Assembly: GCA_044508265.1 (NCBI GenBank)
Contig: JBIQIB010000001.1
Span: 45,029-109,028 of the forward strand
DNA length: 64,000 bases
Reading direction: 5' to 3'
Source of the DNA: JAEZDP01 sp044508265
Lineage (GTDB): Bacteria; Acidobacteriota; Vicinamibacteria; Vicinamibacterales; Vicinamibacteraceae
Position 1 is the stretch's first letter; each line of letters starts with the position of its first letter. A program made the translations under genes and the position numbers. Of this stretch, positions 63,119 to 64,000 are shown piece after piece. A model generated the notes under the pieces. That model saw nothing but the letters and a program-made list of their open reading frames with translations. It was not told the DNA's origin and made no database searches.

Positions 63119-63883
63119 TCAGACCGCCGTATAGCCGCCGTCCACGAGGTAGTAACCGCCGGTCATGAACGAGGCTTCGTCGGACAGCAGGAAGCAGACG
63201 AGCGGCGCGACTTCGTCGGCGCGGCCGAGACGGCCGAGCGGGTGTCGCGCGACGAGCTGCTGGCGGATGTCGTCTGACAGGCCGGCCAGCAGCGGCGTGT
63301 CGATGTACGCCGGACCGACGCAGTTGATGCGCAGGCCCTGCGGTCCGTACTCGGCTGCCGCGTTCTTCGTCAGCCCGACGACGCCGTGCTTGGCGGCGGT
63401 GTACGCCCCGTTGCCGATGGCGGCGACGGTGCCGTGGATCGACGCCATGTTGACGATGGCGCAGGCGCGGGGGCCGGCCGCGAGCATGGCCGGGATCTGG
63501 TAGCGCATGCCGTACAGGACGCCATTGAGATTGATGTCGATGACGCGCTGCCAGTCGGCGAGGTCGGTCTCGCCGGCGGGGGCCTGCGCGCCGCCGATGC
63601 CGGCGTTGTTGACGGCGAAGTGGAGCGCGCCGTAGGCCTGCACGGCATGCTGCACGACGCGTTCGGCGTCTGCAGGGCTGGCCGTGTCCTGACGGACGGC
63701 GCTGGCCGTACCGCCCGCCGAGGTGATCTCGCTGGCGATGCGCTCGGCGCCGTCGAGGTTGATGTCCGTCAGGACGACGGTCGTGCCCCTGGCCGCGAGC
63801 GCCCGCGCGATGGCTTCGCCGAGTCCGGATGCCGCGCCTGTGACGAGTGCGACCTTCCCCTTGAGCCCGTCCATGCCGCTCAT
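63119..63883 (-). CDS. SDR-family NAD(P)-dependent dehydrogenase
   Basis: 254 residues. 'KGKVALVTGAASGLGEAIARALAARGTTVVLTDINLDGAERIASEI' holds the TGxxxGxG cofactor site, with Asp in 'LTDINLD' favouring NAD(H). 'FAVNNAGIGGAQ' (NNAG), 'IVNMASIHGTVAAIGNGAYTAAKHGVVGLTKNAAAEYGPQGLRINCVGPAYIDTPLL' give the Ser-Tyr-Lys catalytic set (YTAAK). 'FMTGGYYLVDGGYTAV' is the usual C-terminus. It oxidises or reduces an alcohol/ketone of unknown identity (classical SDR, glucose-dehydrogenase-like). The start is at 63883, or 63874 for a second Met. The first repeat unit of cluster 3 lies 17 bp upstream, inside its promoter region. Confidence 0.92.
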   Translation of the reverse strand: MSGMDGLKGKVALVTGAASGLGEAIARALAARGTTVVLTDINLDGAERIASEITSAGGTASAVRQDTASPADAERVVQHAVQAYGALHFAVNNAGIGGAQAPAGETDLADWQRVIDINLNGVLYGMRYQIPAMLAAGPRACAIVNMASIHGTVAAIGNGAYTAAKHGVVGLTKNAAAEYGPQGLRINCVGPAYIDTPLLAGLSDDIRQQLVARHPLGRLGRADEVAPLVCFLLSDEASFMTGGYYLVDGGYTAV

Positions 63884-63899
63884 GATAGCGCGTGGCGGT

Positions 63900-64000
63900 G
63901 GGGTCAGGTCTCGAGATCAGCGCTCGTTGGGGTCAGGTCTCGGAACGTACCTGTTCTGGGGTCAGGTCTCCTGTGCTGGACGTAGCAGGAACTGCAACCC
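63900..64000. mobile_element. Left part of a third GGGGTCAGGTCTC array element (cluster 3)
   Basis: Plus-strand copies of the 13-mer start at 63900, 63929 and 63958, each 29 bp apart. The sequence after the third copy (CTGTGCTGGACGTAGCAGGAA) resembles the inner arm of cluster 1 after its third copy (CTGTCTGGAGCGTTGCAGAA). The window ends before the inverted half. The element sits directly upstream of the SDR gene start. Confidence 0.65.

Overview
The window is high-GC DNA with GC-rich third codon positions and long open antisense frames. The gene content suggests a soil or sediment Acidobacteriota, most likely class Vicinamibacteria. The pointers are two Oar-like TonB-dependent receptors with a carboxypeptidase-type N-terminal domain, a DUF1501 plus DUF1549/DUF1553 cytochrome pair, CRTAC1/ASPIC-UnbV repeat proteins, a PmoA-like DUF6807 protein, a DinB-like secreted protein and a TamA/TamB pair. 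This assignment is an inference from protein families; no rRNA is present. The sequence is a scaffold with five 100-N gaps. Two of them are flanked by the same exact 55-bp sequence on both sides, so they are joins of overlapping contigs rather than missing DNA.

Layout. 0-5 kb: the 5' end of a P-type ATPase, an F420H2:NADP-reductase-like protein, tRNA-Arg(TCT), a DUF6807 protein coupled to an ACP phosphodiesterase-like gene, an AraC regulator, a VOC protein and a secreted DinB protein. 5-5.4 kb: a 410-bp inverted-repeat element. 5.4-15.4 kb: a D-aminoacylase-like amidohydrolase, an exported methyltransferase, a beta-propeller protein coupled to a small protein and a phosphopantetheinyl transferase, a PafA-like phosphatase, a sorbosone-dehydrogenase-like protein, and DUF2911 and NTF2-like proteins. 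15.4-23.3 kb (minus strand): DUF1501 and DUF1549/DUF1553 proteins, a sugar isomerase-like protein, a histidine phosphatase, a methyltransferase and a secreted metzincin protease. 23.8-30.2 kb: tamA-tamB. 30.3-41.4 kb: a TonB receptor, a LarA-like protein, a secreted hypothetical protein, a membrane glycosyltransferase-like protein, a membrane Ser/Thr kinase, and M14 and M23 peptidases.

41.4-51.1 kb looks like a stress and storage-carbohydrate island. It holds an FMN reductase, topoisomerase IB, small acidic proteins, a DksA-like protein, a glycogen debranching enzyme overlapping treZ, a FAD/Rieske oxidoreductase and two small hydrophilic proteins. 51.2-61.1 kb: a second TonB receptor, then two tandem CRTAC1/ASPIC-UnbV proteins, the first-sequenced of which also carries a thioredoxin-like and TPR region. 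They diverge from a ROK regulator. The window ends with a YdeI-like protein and an SDR dehydrogenase.

The most unusual signal is a dispersed repeat built on the 13-mer GGGGTCAGGTCTC. It occurs in three places (about 4.9-5.4, 50.3-50.4 and 63.9-64.0 kb). In every case consecutive copies are exactly 29 bp apart, and in the two complete cases an array in one orientation faces an equal array in the other. The copies sit tightly against gene ends, one supplies a stop codon, and no transposase is present in the window. They look like non-autonomous mobile or hairpin elements.
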